A model generated the notes under the pieces. The model was not told where the DNA came from and made no database searches. It worked only from the letters and a program-made list of their open reading frames with translations. Position numbers and translations under genes: made by a program. This document shows, piece by piece, positions 1-9,797 of a stretch of DNA of 21,358 nucleotides. Position 1 is the stretch's first letter. Each line of letters opens with the position of its first letter. The stretch is from Mucidula mucida. Lineage: Eukaryota; Basidiomycota; Agaricomycetes; Agaricales; Physalacriaceae. Location of the stretch: assembly GCA_015501055.1 (NCBI GenBank), contig JADNYV010000574.1, positions 1 to 21,358 on the forward strand, in the 5' to 3' direction.

Positions 1-120
1 ACAGGTGGCACTTCTTACAGTCATTGGTGCGTGCGGCGAGTCATATTCAGGGATAGGAAACAATAAGATTACAGATGTACAATAACAGATAGAAAATACA
101 ATCCAAAATCCCCAAAGCGC

Positions 121-581
<461 letters not shown>

Positions 582-863
582 TGTTCAGATAATAAGATGG
601 GAGTTGAGAGTAAAGTGTTGAGTGTTGAGCGGCGAGCTGGTGGTGGCGGCGGTCGAAGTGGTGATGATCAATGTCAAAGAGTCCCTGCGTTATATACTCG
701 CGCCCAGTGGCTGTGCCATGTATCTGTTTGTTGACTTCCGTGACTCCGCGCCTGTCACGTGGTAAGCGCGTCGTGTTTGTATATAAGGCAAGGGCTTTGG
801 TCGATTACTCTCTATCTTCGACCACCACCACTCAACACCACTCAACAACTTGCATCATCTACA
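582..863. promoter_or_regulatory. Bidirectional H4-H3 promoter
   Basis: These 282 bp lie between the two divergent start codons. A TATA box for H3 (TATATAAG, 780-787) lies about 80 bp upstream of its ATG. A TATA box for H4 (TATATAA on the minus strand, 696-690) lies about 110 bp upstream of its ATG. A CACGTG E-box palindrome sits between them at 756-761. The layout implies coordinated expression. I did not recognise a named histone upstream element. Confidence 0.8.
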
Positions 864-1421
<558 letters not shown>

Positions 1422-1708
1422 ATTCCCTTTACATTTCTCACTCTGCTATGTGTTTATACTGTACTATATTATTTATCCCTCCACTTGTATGTCTATCAGT
1501 ATGACTACATGATCATGCATGCCGCCTAGGCTCTCACCATTGTCTGCTTCTTAAGTCGTTGAGTCGCGTACTTACTCGCCCAGAGGATGTAGGCGCTGGG
1601 TTACACTGAATTGGCTTTGACGACGACCACTGTATATCTTTGCCTTTGTACTGAAAGGACTCTTCTGTGTACAATGACGGTTGTTATCGGGATGCCTACT
1701 GACCGTAG
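1422..1708 (+). other. H3 3' region and 5' flank of gene X
   Basis: No gene is supported here. It holds the AT-rich H3 3' UTR (around 1450-1480) and the sequence upstream of the first clear exon of gene X. The same stretch in copy 2 (11036-11322) is identical as far as I can compare by eye. The missing first exon of X should lie here, but no ATG-led exon with a convincing donor could be chosen. Confidence 0.6.
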
Positions 1709-2037
1709 TTGCTCGAGATTGGAGAGAAAGTCGATACATTTCAGACATCCCTGCCGTCACGATGCACTCTTTACGCCTACGCGGAATGGTAGTAAATAAG
1801 AGACAAGCGACCGAAAATAACCTAGACAGGATCAAGCATGCAATCAAAGGCCTGAACGGGACGGCTCCATCGAGGAGCAGGATCTGGAGGTCATTGCGAG
1901 GAGCCAAGACAAGCAAGAAAAGCCAGATGTTCAGTTGGAGGAATTCAAGACGGATGACTTCTCCGCGAGAATGGAAGGGTGAGGATATCTCGCCCTGGGC
2001 CCTAATTGCAGAGTTCGATGGAACGCATACAGCTTGA
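1709..2037 (+). pseudogene. Gene X, copy 1: frame-altered by two deletions
   Basis: This is the copy 1 version of the unidentified gene X. Exon a is 1709-1788 and exon b is 1830-2037, separated by the same 41 nt intron as in copy 2. Exon a lacks 13 nt at its 3' end and exon b lacks 11 nt around position 1950. The net loss of 24 nt restores the frame, so the spliced reading stays open. About 40 central residues are then read in a different frame, and the acidic, charged segment of copy 2 becomes strongly basic here. The C-terminal part (RRMTSPREWKGED to DGTHTA) is the same in both copies. The copy is either a decaying pseudogene or a gene with a novel centre. Function is unknown. Confidence 0.55.
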
Positions 2038-2140
2038 ATGCGATGACGGAATCCACGATATAGTTTGGAACGCGCCCGGAAGCGCGTACCGAAAAAAAGG
2101 AATGTATATCTGCATGAGTGGAGAGGATAGCATACTGTTC

Positions 2141-3388
2141 CTAACGCTTCTCATTCGTAACCGGAACCGGTGCCATGACCGACCTCAAACCCGTCCAGAA
2201 CGTCGGCCCAAGCATATAGTACGCGACTCCAAACGCGGCACCTCCCAAATGCGCGTAGTGATCAAAGAAGCGCCATCCGCGAAGGATACCGATGAAATCG
2301 AGAAGAACCATACCACCAACACCCCACTGAATGTTGATAGGGTACGAAGGTGGTATGCTTAGCGCTATCTGGCTGTTGGGGTATGCAAGTGCAGTCAAAG
2401 TGACACAAGAATATATCGCGCCGGATGCGCCGAGAGAGGGCAGGATAGTCGGAGCGGCTTTCGCAGTCGTAGAGGCGGCAGTTCCTGTGGCTGTTGACGA
2501 AACCGCGGCGGCCCATGTGTCGGTGACTTTTGGAATGCTTGTGGGGGAGGAGAGTTGGGCAACGAGGCGAGGATATCGAATTCTACAGGAGACGACATGG
2601 GAGACAAAGGAGGAGAAGGCACCGGCTAGGAACGACATTAGTATAAGGGTGAAGGAAAGAAATGAAATCACCTGTCAAGTAGAACGCGCCAAAATAAAAG
2701 TACGGCGTAGCTTCGAGCTGGCCGTCCGGTGCAGCTTTGCCTTGAGCGGTGTTTAGATATGCAGCTGCAGACGCGCCAAAGCCTTCAAGCGCCAGGCAAT
2801 TCAGTAACAGATGCATGAATGAACGATGACTATAACAGTATTGAGAGTCGCAGAAATGATACTAGAAAGGTTCTCACCTGAATACACTTGTTATCATCGT
2901 AAACGACAACCCAGACAATGGATTGTGCGAAAAGTTGCGAACCATAAGTGGTTCAAAGCGGCGGAATTGCCATGCGATCCACACGCCTGCGTTGAGCAGA
3001 CATATCGTCCAACACAACCGTTTCCCGTCCGAAGCATCTGCGTAAGGCTGCGCTACGGCCAAGTACGCGCCGACGAGCCACGGCCTAATCAATCCAGGCA
3101 TCGCGCCAACATTTTCCTGAAAGCGGGCGAAATGTGCTCGCAGACGCTGCAAGGTATTCAGTATTTGCTCGCCACATCCACCCATGGACGCACTTTGACC
3201 AGCTCGACTTGCTGTGCCCGCCGGAGGTCCACATTGGTGATCGCCGCCCCCCAGCGCGTGGCCGACGCCAATTTCTGCGTCCATATTTCGGTTTCCAAGT
3301 TTGTGCGGAATGAAGCATATGTGAAGACCGTCGCTGAGCCTAGTAATAGGAACTGTCGTTTCCTCGTTATATTGAACTCGGCAGTCAT
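2141..3388 (-). CDS. Mitochondrial rhomboid protease, PARL/Pcp1-like (368 aa), copy 1
   Basis: This is an intramembrane serine protease. The Pcp1/PARL family cleaves inner-membrane substrates such as Mgm1/OPA1 in mitochondria. Exons are 3388-3194, 3146-2878, 2829-2672 and 2625-2141, with introns of 47, 48 and 46 nt. Family marks include SVFSHRSFMHLLLN (about 153-165, the HxxxN segment), the catalytic Ser in GASGAIY (Ser275) and the catalytic His in DHYAHLGGAAFG (His333). Several hydrophobic segments surround these. A Ser/Thr/Ala-rich stretch of about 40 residues (roughly 232-270) lies just before the catalytic Ser motif, in a place where rhomboids usually have a short loop. The N-terminus is taken at the ATG at 3388; it is short for a mitochondrial presequence, so an upstream exon is possible. 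The gene diverges from a TATA-bearing promoter that in copy 2 drives the methyltransferase. Confidence 0.85.
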
Positions 3389-3544
3389 ACCACGAGCTGA
3401 TTAGTTATTGAGGGAGCGCCGAGCTCGAGCCCGCCAAGGCAGTTTGACGCTGGATATAAAGCCGCGCGTCGGTGCATGGCGCGGACGGACAAGGCGAGGC
3501 AGGCGATGCCGCGAAAAGGAAGAAAGCATGTCAACCAGCGATCA
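3389..3544. promoter_or_regulatory. Orphaned divergent promoter, copy 1
   Basis: This is the copy 1 version of the rhomboid-methyltransferase intergenic region, with TATAAA at 3455-3460. In copy 2 the same element lies upstream of the methyltransferase ATG. Here the matching sequence stops at 3544 and no methyltransferase coding exon follows, so on the plus side the promoter has lost its gene. It may still serve the rhomboid on the minus side. Confidence 0.6.
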
Positions 3545-3688
3545 TGGCGCGTGTGTGGGGCGGAGGTTGTCGTGGATGGTCATCGTGATGCATCTTGAGA
3601 GCGTCCCGGTTCTGTGTCTTCGTGGGTCGTGCGCGGACTGGGGTACTCGCTTACTAAGCCGAGTGCTGCCCCGAACTCTCTCTCGCCT

Positions 3689-3701
3689 GCCTGGAACCGT
3701 C
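3689..3701 (+). repeat. 13-bp direct repeat GCCTGGAACCGTC, left copy
   Basis: The same 13-mer occurs at 10704-10716, where the copy 2 H3 fragment begins, and in the intact H3 at 1089-1101. The left and right copies bracket the 7 kb filler. This could be a target-site duplication, a microhomology footprint or chance. Confidence 0.5.
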
Positions 3702-3754
3702 AGTGGTGCGACCTATCATAGTTTCCCCTGCCGTTCCCGGCACGTACTTTGTTT

Positions 3755-3792
3755 AAAAAAAAAAATACTACCAAGCCCTAGTGGGGCTTGGT
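3755..3792 (-). terminator. Hairpin plus T11 run
   Basis: CCAAGCCC (3771-3778) pairs with GGGCTTGG (3784-3791) around a 5 nt loop, with an extra A-T pair (3770/3792). On the minus strand the hairpin is followed by eleven T (3765-3755). A T-run is a Pol III termination signal, which fits the tRNA-like promoter upstream. Confidence 0.5.
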
Positions 3793-3925
3793 GCAATGTA
3801 ATAACTACTGAATGTTCATATCCGACCTTGAAGAGAAAACTCGATCTCAGTCGTGTCCTGCACGCGTAGGGTTTGATCCGACGACCTAGTGCAACGACTG
3901 TACGGTCTACCGGCTGCCTTGACAT
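3755..3925 (-). repeat. tRNA-derived Pol III-type unit, possible SINE
   Basis: Read on the minus strand, this unit has an internal box B (GATCAAACC, 3878-3870) matching GWTCRANNC. A T-arm-like stem (four of five pairs) surrounds it. A degenerate box A (containing AGCCGGTAG) lies about 40 nt upstream near 3908-3921. The unit continues for about 80 nt and ends in a 9 bp hairpin followed by T11. That order (tRNA-like head, unrelated body, oligo-T) matches a SINE or a Pol III ncRNA. The acceptor and D stems do not fold into a proper tRNA, so it is not a functional tRNA gene. No second copy is visible in the window, so repetitiveness is untested. Confidence 0.35.
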
Positions 3926-4598
3926 CGGGAAACCATTAACATGAAAGCCTTCTCTGTGGGCCTGCTGCAAATACACTGCAGCAGATATCAGAATCAAAGC
4001 CAGAAAGCTTTGCAACAACTCACCTGGACTGTTGGTCAAACAGTAGTCTCAAACCAGGTGCTCGATGAGCGAGGAAAATATTTTTTATACTTTGCGCCTT
4101 CACCTGACACCACCCGACGTTGCTGCTCGCGGAGGACACCGGCGTAGCAACGCTAGGTGAATTCGAGTCTAACTGAAAATGCATAAGTAAACAGACAACA
4201 CAACAAGAATTAGACATACTAGAGGGTGACTATGACACGAATCAGCTTCGGGGCTACTGGGCAAACGACTAGCAAGTAAACAAAGAGTCAATAAACATTC
4301 TGCCAACAAGCATTGACAATGTACATGACTGGACTCTGATCTCTGCACCGTGCAGACATCACTTGACATGGTCGAGGGTCGAGCACACAGGTAAAGTACA
4401 AGGTCAAGGGTACGACATGGTGGGGAGAAACAAGAGACAACCATGGAGGAGGAAAGGCTTATATACCTCCTCGGCTAATCCTCCTCCGTTTCTTGATCGG
4501 GGACAGGAAGCTCCAAACAAATTTCGACAGAGTAAATTTGCCGGCATTGAATCCAGAGTTCTTCAGTCTTCAAAACCTCATATACACAGTCTGCGAGC
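3926..4598. other. Non-coding stretch with nested inverted repeat
   Basis: No supported gene. A nested inverted repeat lies at 4021-4060: outer arms CACCTGG (4021-4027) and CCAGGTG (4054-4060), inner arms ACTGTT (4028-4033) and AACAGT (4039-4044) with a 5 nt loop. Short open frames here look random in composition. Confidence 0.45.
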
Positions 4599-5945
4599 AT
4601 GGTCTTCCGGCTGGACGTCGCTGTATCGCAGCCCAGAGAACATAGCCAAGACAAGATCCGTGGCGCGCAATATTGCAGGGTTGACATTCACGCCACATTC
4701 CGTAAACCCCGCTGGCCTCAAGGAACCGAGAACTTTGAGACGACATCATTTCCATTTCAAGACCGTCTTTGGTGTCTACATCTTCGGAAATATAACCGCA
4801 AGCCAACCAATGCAACGAGAAAAACAGCAGAAGGTTGGCACTACAAAACGGCATAAGAGTTCAGTCAGGGAACTGGAGAAGACACATCAGAGAATGATGA
4901 TCGAGAGCGGGAAAAAATTTCTGACCTCGCCGCAGAATCCGTTCCAGATTCACGTCACAATATTCAGTCACTTCTCCACTGTCTCCCCTCTGAGGTCGCC
5001 AGGTTTACAGCGCAGTTGGCGTTCAGAGACCAATGACTACAAGGCTAAGCTCCCTTGGTGACCTTTTGAGAGCTCACCATTTCAAGCAGGCTCTCCACAA
5101 GGCAGTTAGAATGCGGATGGCTTCCAGAGTGGATGCAGAGCGAAATTAAGACTATAGAGGCCATTCACAACAAGGTCAAAGGTGCGTCAGAGTGCGCTTC
5201 GTTCAGCTCAAGCTCATAGAGTCATCCTCAGCGGTTATCAAGTCCAACGTCGCGTCGCAGGTGAGCTTTCTTCTTGACTTCACGGCCAGTGACCTCAGAA
5301 AGACAGTTTTGAGGGCAAAGAGGCTTCAGAGCGTTCAGCGTTTGACACAACATGGTGGTTCGACGTTGAGGATAATGTCGATCACGAGTCCGCCTAATGT
5401 GGAAGCTCATTCTTCAACTTGAACCACGACTAGCTCGAACCCAAAGTTCACATTTGGACGCGTCTGAGGCTCCCTAGGACGACGAATTCGATTCTCTAAG
5501 GCATTGAGACGAGCTATGAATCGCCATCCGGAACCTCTGAAGATTTGGATGCTTTCAGCCTCGTAGAACTAACGCCTCCGAGTATAGAACTTGTCTCGTT
5601 GCTCCACTTCGTCCGCTGGCTTTTCAAAGACGAGGCATCGACAACGTCCTCAAGACGTTAACTAGACTTGACCTTGGAAAACAAGATTTAGGTCTGTCTG
5701 CCCCCGTCGCCGCTGTCCTTGTCGGAGAAGCTATTCCATTCGGATGAAAAGTACGTATCTTCCAATTCGCTATTTCTCATCAAATTTGTTTGAATCCAAC
5801 TCTATACTTCCTTTAGGACTCGACTTCTGCCTCGCGCACACGCTTCCTGCATTCGGGAGTTTTGGACGAGTCCGCCACACTTTCGACCACTTCCTTCAAG
5901 ACTCCTCCATCTGTGACTCGGATCATTGTTCGCCTCCGATTGCAT
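4599..5945 (+). pseudogene. Decayed multi-exon coding relic, family unknown
   Basis: Several short frames have coding-like composition but are separated by stops and frame changes. One, around 4860-5030, includes EREKISDLAAES and LLHCLPSEVARFTAQ. Another, around 5100-5180, includes LECGWLPEWMQSEIKTIEAI. A third, around 5590-5745, includes LTRLDLGKQDLGLSAPVAA. An intron-like segment with GTACGT donor and TTTAG acceptor occupies about 5750-5818. No continuous spliced reading could be built, and there are in-frame stops even in the best pieces. I could not assign a family. It is probably the remains of one plus-strand gene, though more than one source is possible. Confidence 0.4.
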
Positions 5946-6499
5946 AGTGCGGCCTAGCCGGCCGGGCTTTTGTCTAGGGGAAAAGGTGTTGTTCATTTTT
6001 GTGAGTTCTGAACTTGATTTCACTAGGTAGCCCTTAAATTCGGTATGTATGCCATTCAAACAGCGTGATCGCGGCGTCACAGTCTTCCCGACGAAGTGCA
6101 GCTTCTCTTCAAACTGGTGCGTCTCAACGTTCATTTTGCATTGCCGACTGAAAACTTTGATATTAGACTGGAATCTACCTCCGGACGTGCTACCTGTACT
6201 CATATTATTCCTCATATGTACCCCGTTGATTTGCTCCACTAGCGTCAGCACCGCCGCGGTACGTCTCCGACACACACAGGACCGATTAAATCAGGCGCCA
6301 CTCTCTGGAAAGGACGCGGCAATATATTCAGGGAGCGACCAATTTCGGATAACTCGTGCTTTCTGATGGCAAGATCTGGATCTCACTTAGTTCGGCGGTA
6401 TTGTCGCTTACAAACCACCACGGCAAACTTATTTCGGGTATGTGTACCTTGGCCCGCATATCTTGTAGGCTAACAGCCTATCGCAAGCTGAGGATAGCG
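5946..6499. other. No gene recognised
   Basis: Only short open frames on both strands with no domain-like sequence, splice pattern or repeat that I could support. Confidence 0.5.
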
Positions 6500-6558
6500 G
6501 CAGCAGTGAGCAGCGGCTATTCGCCGCTGCGCCCGCGTTGCGGGCTTCTCACTGCTGC
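6500..6558. other. GC-rich three-way-junction palindrome
   Basis: An 11 bp perfect outer stem (GCAGCAGTGAG at 6500-6510 with CTCACTGCTGC at 6548-6558) encloses two adjacent hairpins. The first is CAGCGGC (6511-6517) with GCCGCTG (6523-6529) and a TATTC loop. The second is GCCCGC (6531-6536) with GCGGGC (6540-6545) and a GTT loop. Only three bases inside the outer stem (6530, 6546 and 6547) lie outside a stem or hairpin loop. As DNA it could extrude a cruciform with T-shaped arms; as RNA it would be a stable three-way junction. It sits in sequence with no supported gene. Confidence 0.7.
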
Positions 6559-7117
6559 TTGTACAACGGCATCGGGCTTCAAATGCGCCACACTCAACTT
6601 CAACTTGAACCTGACCGGGTATGACGGACAAGCGGACATATTCGCTCCTAGTGCTGACTACTACTTGCGCTACCTCTCGCCTCACTCCCGCCCGGGGAAG
6701 GTCAATGTTCACTTAGCGATCAACACCGGTTCGTCTCTCCGAATTGTTTCAATCGTTTTCCCGTACTAACTTGTTGTTTATGAAAGGTATTGATGGCAAC
6801 CGCGTCTTGATATCGCTCGCCTAAGACTAGTTGATTCGGATATATATTCTGCATGGAGAAGTTGACGAGTGGCCATGGTTGATATTTGTGGCGGCGGCAT
6901 AGTGACGGTCTTGTTAGTGTAGACTACAGGTTCTTGTAGACTAGACTCCGACTGAATCTACTTCATATTTAAACTTCATTTGCCTGAACGCAACAAGGAA
7001 ATATGTCAACAAAACATTCATGGACCTGTCCACAGCTGCGGACAAGAAGTATCCCTTGAGATATCAGTGTATTCAAGAGGACGGAGGTCCGTAAAACTGT
7101 CTAGAAAGGCCAGTAGA
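6559..7117. other. Non-coding or relic stretch
   Basis: A plus-strand open frame from 6356 to 6769 runs through the palindrome. Its last third (about 6590-6730, containing LNLTGYDGQADIFAPSADYY) looks more protein-like than the rest and ends near a GTTCGT donor-like site. This is too little to call a gene. A short repeat TGTAGACTA occurs twice around 6918-6944. Confidence 0.35.
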
Positions 7118-7413
7118 TTAGCGCACCAAACCATGGTAGACCCCAAATCTCGAAAAGATTGACACACTTGCCGATAGACCACGTTTACGAAAAGTGAGTA
7201 CCTCCCAAAAATGCGATCTTCTGAGAAACTTCCTTCCAGGGAGAACCAGAAGCGTTTGCGATCGGTGATTAGAACCCTGGAGTCGATGTCCTTGGTGTCG
7301 CCAGGAGGATATTGCATCTTGTCCACGGGATATTTCCCCCGCACGTCCAGCAAGTATACTGAATCGAGACATCGTTCCAGAGCACCTACGACCTCGGAGT
7401 TGACGGGGAACAT
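7118..7413 (-). CDS. Possible small two-exon gene (80 aa), unknown
   Basis: Exon 1 (7413-7202) starts with an ATG in the context AAAGACGATG and encodes MFPVNSEVVGALERCLDSVY and further sequence containing LLDVRGKYPVDKMQ and RKRFWFSLEGSFSEDRIFG. A 53 nt intron with GTACTC donor and TTCGAG acceptor (7201-7149) would join it to a short exon (7148-7118) ending at a stop. Unspliced, the frame runs to 131 residues. The composition of exon 1 is protein-like and the frame is undisturbed for 70 codons. No family is recognised. It could also be a fragment of a larger decayed minus-strand gene. Confidence 0.35.
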
Positions 7414-8529
7414 CGTCTTTGAAGTGTGAAGTGAGGATCAGGCAACGCCAAGTGATCGGTGGAACTTGACCATGAACCACGACCATTCCGATTTCTCGGC
7501 AGTTCCACGAACTCGTCTATGTGCCCTCCTGCTCTTCAGCGACTTCAAGAAACTTGGTCTGACTTGGATGCTGCTCTTAATCTACCCGATACGAATTCCG
7601 ATGGTGATTGGAGGACTGGATGCGCCTTTACCCCGACTTTTCGCGTCTATGCCTCTCGAGGCGTACTGGACCCTGACTTATCGATGACACGAGGATTTCT
7701 GGGACCTGTGACGTGTCTGGAGTGCTCACAATCTTATCTGGACTGTCGCGGGTGCGGGGAAATGACGTGCGATGCCGCTGTCCTCCTCCGTCCCTCCGAC
7801 ACTTTGGGCAACAACACTCTTTCAGGGCGTACTCCGCCAACTTGATCGCTGTATCACTCATATACGCTCTCTCTGCCTAGTTCCTCACGGCAGATATCCC
7901 GAAACACGCATGAAATCGACAATATACCCAAAATCACTGTGGCACACGTGAATCTCGTACCTTTTCCATCTTTCAACCGTTTCAATCTCATGCTGGCCGC
8001 GTGAAACTTGATGAGAACGTAAGCGGCGACCTCTGTCCGCTTCCAGAACGGCGCATTTCGCGTCGCGAAGCACTGTGTGCATCTCCACCGCGAAAACCCA
8101 ATCCGTAAGTTTTCCAACGTCTCCGTGTTCCAAACGCTTCCTTTTGACTTACATCATGTGCTCAGGGTCTTGTCCCTGAAACAGTTCCAGTACGTTGGAT
8201 ATTGGAAACCTTGTACGAACGAAAGAGATACAAACTGTATGCATTCAGAGAGGAAGGTAAGTTTCATTCGTTTCCATCCAATGCTTCGAGTTCATGTCTG
8301 ACGACTCTCATAGCGTCAACTTTTTTACAAGTGGTGAGTTAATCCCGCCTTCGCTACGCGGCCAGGGTGCTTAATTCGCGCAGGATGTCAAACGGTCATG
8401 CGTGGCGGCAGAATAATTAGTCAACATCTTCTGAAATTTGTCGCACCAACGGCGGCTCTCCCATCACGGCGTCTAATTACCCGAAGTTTCACACGTTCGG
8501 ATTGGAGCCTGGACTACTCAGAAACTAAA
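7414..8529. other. Relic-like stretch without a supported gene
   Basis: Open frames of 70-130 codons occur on both strands but overlap and lack agreeing splice sites. On the minus strand near 7990-8110 a fragment containing TEVAAYVLIKFHAASMRLK precedes a GTACGA donor-like site, which hints at a decayed exon. Nothing here can be assigned to a family. Confidence 0.35.
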
Positions 8530-8663
8530 TAAAAGGAGACGACATTTCTCCAAATCCATCATCACCCACTTCCTTCCTTCTCTCCCTTCTCCACTCTACT
8601 TTCATCTGCTTTGTGCTCGGCACGTGTCCTCTGCCTCTGGTACTGCTGTAGAGCAGTGCTCGA
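8530..8663 (+). promoter_or_regulatory. Fungal-type promoter with CT-rich leader
   Basis: An AT-rich TATA-like segment (AAATAAAAGG, about 8526-8535) is followed by a long pyrimidine-rich tract (about 8563-8600, CCTTCC and CTCTCC units). This pattern is common upstream of well-expressed genes in filamentous fungi. It directly precedes the decayed Ala/Val-rich gene. The frame just after the tract reads like a signal peptide (FICFVLGTCPLPLVLL) but has no ATG and hits a stop. Confidence 0.4.
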
Positions 8664-9230
8664 TGTTGTCACCGACGCTACCGCCGACGCATTCCCGACG
8701 CGTTTTGGAACGTGACCGCCTTCCGTTGATGGGTCTCACGGTATGTCCTCTCCCTCCCACCATCATCTCAGATTCGCTGACTCGAGTATACGGTTAGCTT
8801 TCTGCTCGTTGTCTCTTACCTGCTTTTTGATGGCCTGGTTCGTGGTCTGTCTTCTACTGTCGGCGACGCACTCCATGTAGGTTCTTTGCTCATCCCGCTT
8901 CCGACTGCAACATCGACGGTCCTCTCGACGCCGTTTTCAAAGCTGTCAAAAGTCTCTTCAACGATGGTCGTGCTCTCTAGGTGTGTTGTTCGTGGTTCCT
9001 CTTGTCAACACTCTACTTAGCTTTTGTAGGTTTACTCGTTTCGGCGCCTCCATGGCGCGCGTTCCCTGTTGTATTCCATCGGATTGCGCCCCGCCATTGA
9101 TGTAGACGCCGTCGTGGAACCCGCTCCTTTCGCTGCCTGCACTCTGGCCTGACCTTTTCAAACCGGACGCGACTTTATCTCAGATTGGAGTAGGGACCTG
9201 AACACTCTTGAAGGCGACTATTAATCCAAA

Positions 9231-9284
9231 GTAAGCCGCCATTTGCTCCGCGCATTTTGAATTCGAGTCATTTGCTGCCCATAG
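9231..9284 (+). repeat. Intron-like repeat, unit 1
   Basis: A 54 nt GTAAGC...CATAG segment resembles 9478-9532. Both have GTA-G-CGC near the donor, a GCATT-TGAATT block in the middle and ATTT or ATTG before TGCCC and TAG near the acceptor. Resemblance between two introns about 250 bp apart suggests an exon-intron unit was tandemly duplicated. Confidence 0.4.
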
Positions 9285-9477
9285 GTTCTGTCGTACCAGC
9301 GTCTTCATCTTGTTGTTTTAGGTGGTTCTGTTGTCCATGAATTGTCGCGCTGCTTGCATTCACTGGAATCGGACTCAATATTGCCACAGGCGCCGTCGTT
9401 CGAGCCGCATCCCTTGTGGCCACGACCTTGACGTTATACGAGCGATAACGGACGCTAACGACGATGATTACTCCGAG

Positions 9478-9532
9478 GTACGTCGCTATCAAAACCCCCT
9501 GCATTCTGAATTTACTATTTCATTGCCCGTAG
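9478..9532 (+). repeat. Intron-like repeat, unit 2
   Basis: A 55 nt GTACGT...CGTAG segment, partner of 9231-9284. The shared blocks are the donor-proximal GTCGC, the central GCATTCTGAATT and the acceptor-proximal TGCCCGTAG. Confidence 0.4.
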
Positions 9533-9797
9533 GCTGTACCGCTCACTCTGTTTGACATCTCGCGCGGGTATGCTTGATTTTGAAAGGTTCATTTGGCTAC
9601 GGGCCGGTGAACATCAGCTGGCTGATTTCTTGAATCTACGAGACGACGCGGATGACGGGACGATGGCGGCACGCTTGATGTCTGTCCAGCCCAGGTTGGA
9701 CACAGTGCTGAACGCACCAAATGGGCATGTCAGAGTCCGTTTCTTGACATCGAATCTCGGCTTACTTTTTCTTCAGAGGAATGTGCCGTCTCGTTGA

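Larger units (their letters stand above)
8620..9797 (+). pseudogene. Decayed Ala/Val-rich multi-intron gene
   Basis: A series of short frames alternates with intron-like segments, several exons ending in premature stops. Examples are VLDVVTDATADAFPTRFGT (before 8710), FDGLVRGLSSTVGDALH (about 8825-8875), GPLDAVFKAVKSLFNDGRAL (about 8913-8975), GLRPAIDVDAVVEPAPFAA (about 9080-9145) and GIGLNIATGAVVRAASLVAT (about 9365-9430). Introns fit GTATGT...TTAG with a GCTGAC branch site (57 nt, about 8741-8797), 9231-9284 and 9478-9532. The pieces are rich in Ala, Val, Leu and Asp, as in secreted low-complexity fungal proteins. The promoter and a signal-peptide-like start are present but the ATG is gone. 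I infer a once secreted, expressed gene now broken. Confidence 0.4.

Noticed and set aside
2331..2756. Plus-strand open frame of 141 codons (and its twin at 11970-12395)
   Set aside because: It is antisense to the rhomboid exons, and its composition follows from the rhomboid codons.
2826..3404. Plus-strand open frame of 192 codons, repeated at 12465-12995
   Set aside because: It is the reverse strand of rhomboid exons 1 and 2. The minus strand carries the catalytic motifs and good splice sites.
3858..3930. Functional tRNA gene on the minus strand
   Set aside because: Box B and a T-arm-like stem are present, but acceptor and D stems do not pair. It is at most tRNA-derived.
4363..5061. Long plus-strand open frame of 232 codons
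   Set aside because: Its composition looks random, no domain is visible, and better coding-like pieces lie in other frames of the same stretch. I treat the area as a relic.
5802..6275. Minus-strand open frame of 157 codons
   Set aside because: It overlaps the plus-strand relic and its intron, and shows no domain or splice pattern.
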